Assembly: GCF_014191055.1 (NCBI RefSeq)
Contig: NZ_JACHWB010000002.1
Coordinates: 310,001-374,000 of the forward strand
Origin: Microvirga lupini
Lineage (GTDB): Bacteria; Pseudomonadota; Alphaproteobacteria; Rhizobiales; Beijerinckiaceae
Reading direction: 5' to 3'
DNA length: 64,000 nt
In this document: positions 63,000 through 64,000 of the stretch, piece after piece
Numbering within the stretch: position 1 is the first letter of the stretch
How the letters are laid out: the number at the start of each line of letters is the position of its first letter
The notes under the pieces: model-generated
Databases searched by the model: none
Told to the model about the DNA's origin: nothing
Seen by the model: the letters and a program-made list of their open reading frames with translations, nothing else
Translations under genes and position numbers: made by a program

Positions 63000-63128
63000 C
63001 TTCTCTTCCTTGATCCAATGAGTGGTGCTTGCAATGTCAGTTCAGGACATCAAGTGCCCCTCATGCAAGCGGCTCCCTTGCAGATGAGGAGAGACCATCC
63101 AGCCTCTGAGATGAAGTCACATTCGTAG

Positions 63129-64000
63129 TTAAGCCTTCACCACGTTTTTACGTGCTCCGAGATACCGCCCACGCGTATCGACGATAAGCTTCGCGTGCTG
63201 CTCGATGGCGTCGTAATCGAACCTGTCATGATCTGTCGCCAGAAGCACCAAATCATAGCCGGCCAGCGTCTCTGGCGTCAGTTCCACACTCTCAAGATCG
63301 AACGAGTAGCGGCGCATTTTCGGAAAGCTCGGGACATGCGGATCGCTGTAGGCGATTTCCGCTCCCTTTGCCTGAAGCAGAGTCATCAACTCGACGGACG
63401 GAGACTCTCGCATGTCGTCGACGTTCTTCTTATAAGCGATGCCGAGCACAAGGATCTTGCTGCCTCGAATCGGCTTCTCACGCTCGTTTAGAGCGTCAGT
63501 CACCTTCTCAATGACCCATTCGGGCATCGTGCTGTTGATCTCACCCGCCAGCTCGATAAAGCGCGTATGGAGGCCATACTCACGCGCCTTCCAGGTCAGG
63601 TAGAACGGGTCGATGGGAATACAGTGTCCACCGAGGCCGGGACCCGGATAGTAGGGCACGAAGCCGAACGGCTTGGTTGCCGCTGCACGGATCACTTCGT
63701 GGATATCGATGCCCATACGGTCGGCGATGATCTTCATCTCGTTGACGAGACCGATATTGACGGCGCGGTGGATGTTCTCGAGGAGCTTCGTCAACTCCGC
63801 GGCTTGGGTCGAGCTGACAGGCACGACGGTGTTGATCACCTGACCATAAAGGGCAAGACCGACCTCAAGGCATGATGGCGTGCTGCCGCCACAGACCTTC
63901 GGAATCGTATGAGTGGTGAACTTCGCATTGCCGGGGTCTTCACGTTCCGGCGAGAAGACAAGGAAAGCATCCTCGCCAATCGTGAAGCCGGCCTTCTCAA
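63129..64000 (-). CDS. Nucleotide-sugar dehydrogenase, WbpA-like (partial)
   Basis: The C-terminal 290 residues are present; the gene begins beyond the right edge. [39 protein letters not shown] and the catalytic Cys in [13 protein letters not shown] identify the UDP-glucose/GDP-mannose dehydrogenase family; the GGHCIPIDP form is usual in UDP-GlcNAc/UDP-GalNAc 6-dehydrogenases. [19 protein letters not shown] starts the C-terminal domain. The product is a UDP-aminouronic acid precursor for the exported polysaccharide, which would suit the TupA-like enzyme (inference). Confidence 0.93.
   Translation of the reverse strand, partial: EKAGFTIGEDAFLVFSPEREDPGNAKFTTHTIPKVCGGSTPSCLEVGLALYGQVINTVVPVSSTQAAELTKLLENIHRAVNIGLVNEMKIIADRMGIDIHEVIRAAATKPFGFVPYYPGPGLGGHCIPIDPFYLTWKAREYGLHTRFIELAGEINSTMPEWVIEKVTDALNEREKPIRGSKILVLGIAYKKNVDDMRESPSVELMTLLQAKGAEIAYSDPHVPSFPKMRRYSFDLESVELTPETLAGYDLVLLATDHDRFDYDAIEQHAKLIVDTRGRYLGARKNVVKA

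Overview
The window looks like a chromosomal segment of a high-GC alphaproteobacterium of the Hyphomicrobiales (Rhizobiales), probably close to Microvirga/Methylobacterium. The strongest evidence is a complete PhyR-NepR-EcfG general stress response (GSR) locus, which is specific to Alphaproteobacteria, plus the many ATGA-coupled operons. The genus is inference. I saw no rRNA, tRNA, CRISPR array or intact insertion sequence.

Region 1 (1-13.5 kb): the start of an ABC exporter gene runs off the left edge. Divergent from it is a four-gene glycosyltransferase operon ending in a glycosyltransferase-deacetylase fusion, then a fully coupled peptide-type ABC importer operon and an acetamidase/formamidase. 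Region 2 (13.5-21.5 kb) is housekeeping: DUF763, DEAD-box helicase, MFS transporter, glpD-glpK and a HIT protein.

Region 3 (21.8-28.7 kb) is the GSR island. Around phyR and nepR-ecfG I find ten exact GGAAC-N16/17-CGTT motifs (the EcfG promoter consensus) and two relaxed ones (GGTT). They precede genes for a KGG stress protein, two unknown small proteins, a PRC-barrel protein, an unknown exported protein, PhyR, NepR-EcfG, a UPF0391 membrane peptide, a 67-residue membrane peptide and an SDR oxidoreductase. Four sites form divergent pairs. Two exact plus-strand promoters have no protein gene: each is followed within about 70-80 nt by a strong intrinsic terminator. The two predicted transcripts share three sequence blocks in the same order, so they look like a paralogous pair of EcfG-dependent small RNAs. 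This is the most novel signal in the window.

Region 4 (28.7-34.4 kb) holds a uracil-type permease, an esterase, a thioredoxin-reductase-like flavoprotein and an OafA-type acyltransferase.

Region 5 (34.8-64 kb) is a large surface-polysaccharide locus. It has multi-domain glycosyltransferases (two of them carrying a 1,093-bp nearly identical GT4 module), a gtr-like prenyl-linked glucosylation set, methyltransferases and methyltransferase-glycosyltransferase fusions, two acyltransferases, rmlB-rmlC-rmlA without rmlD, a TupA-like ATP-grasp protein, a Wzm/Wzt exporter and a nucleotide-sugar dehydrogenase cut by the right edge. Together these suggest ABC-dependent export of a decorated heteropolysaccharide (O-antigen or capsule). 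Parts of 40.7-48 kb are visibly more AT-rich than the rest, consistent with horizontal acquisition.
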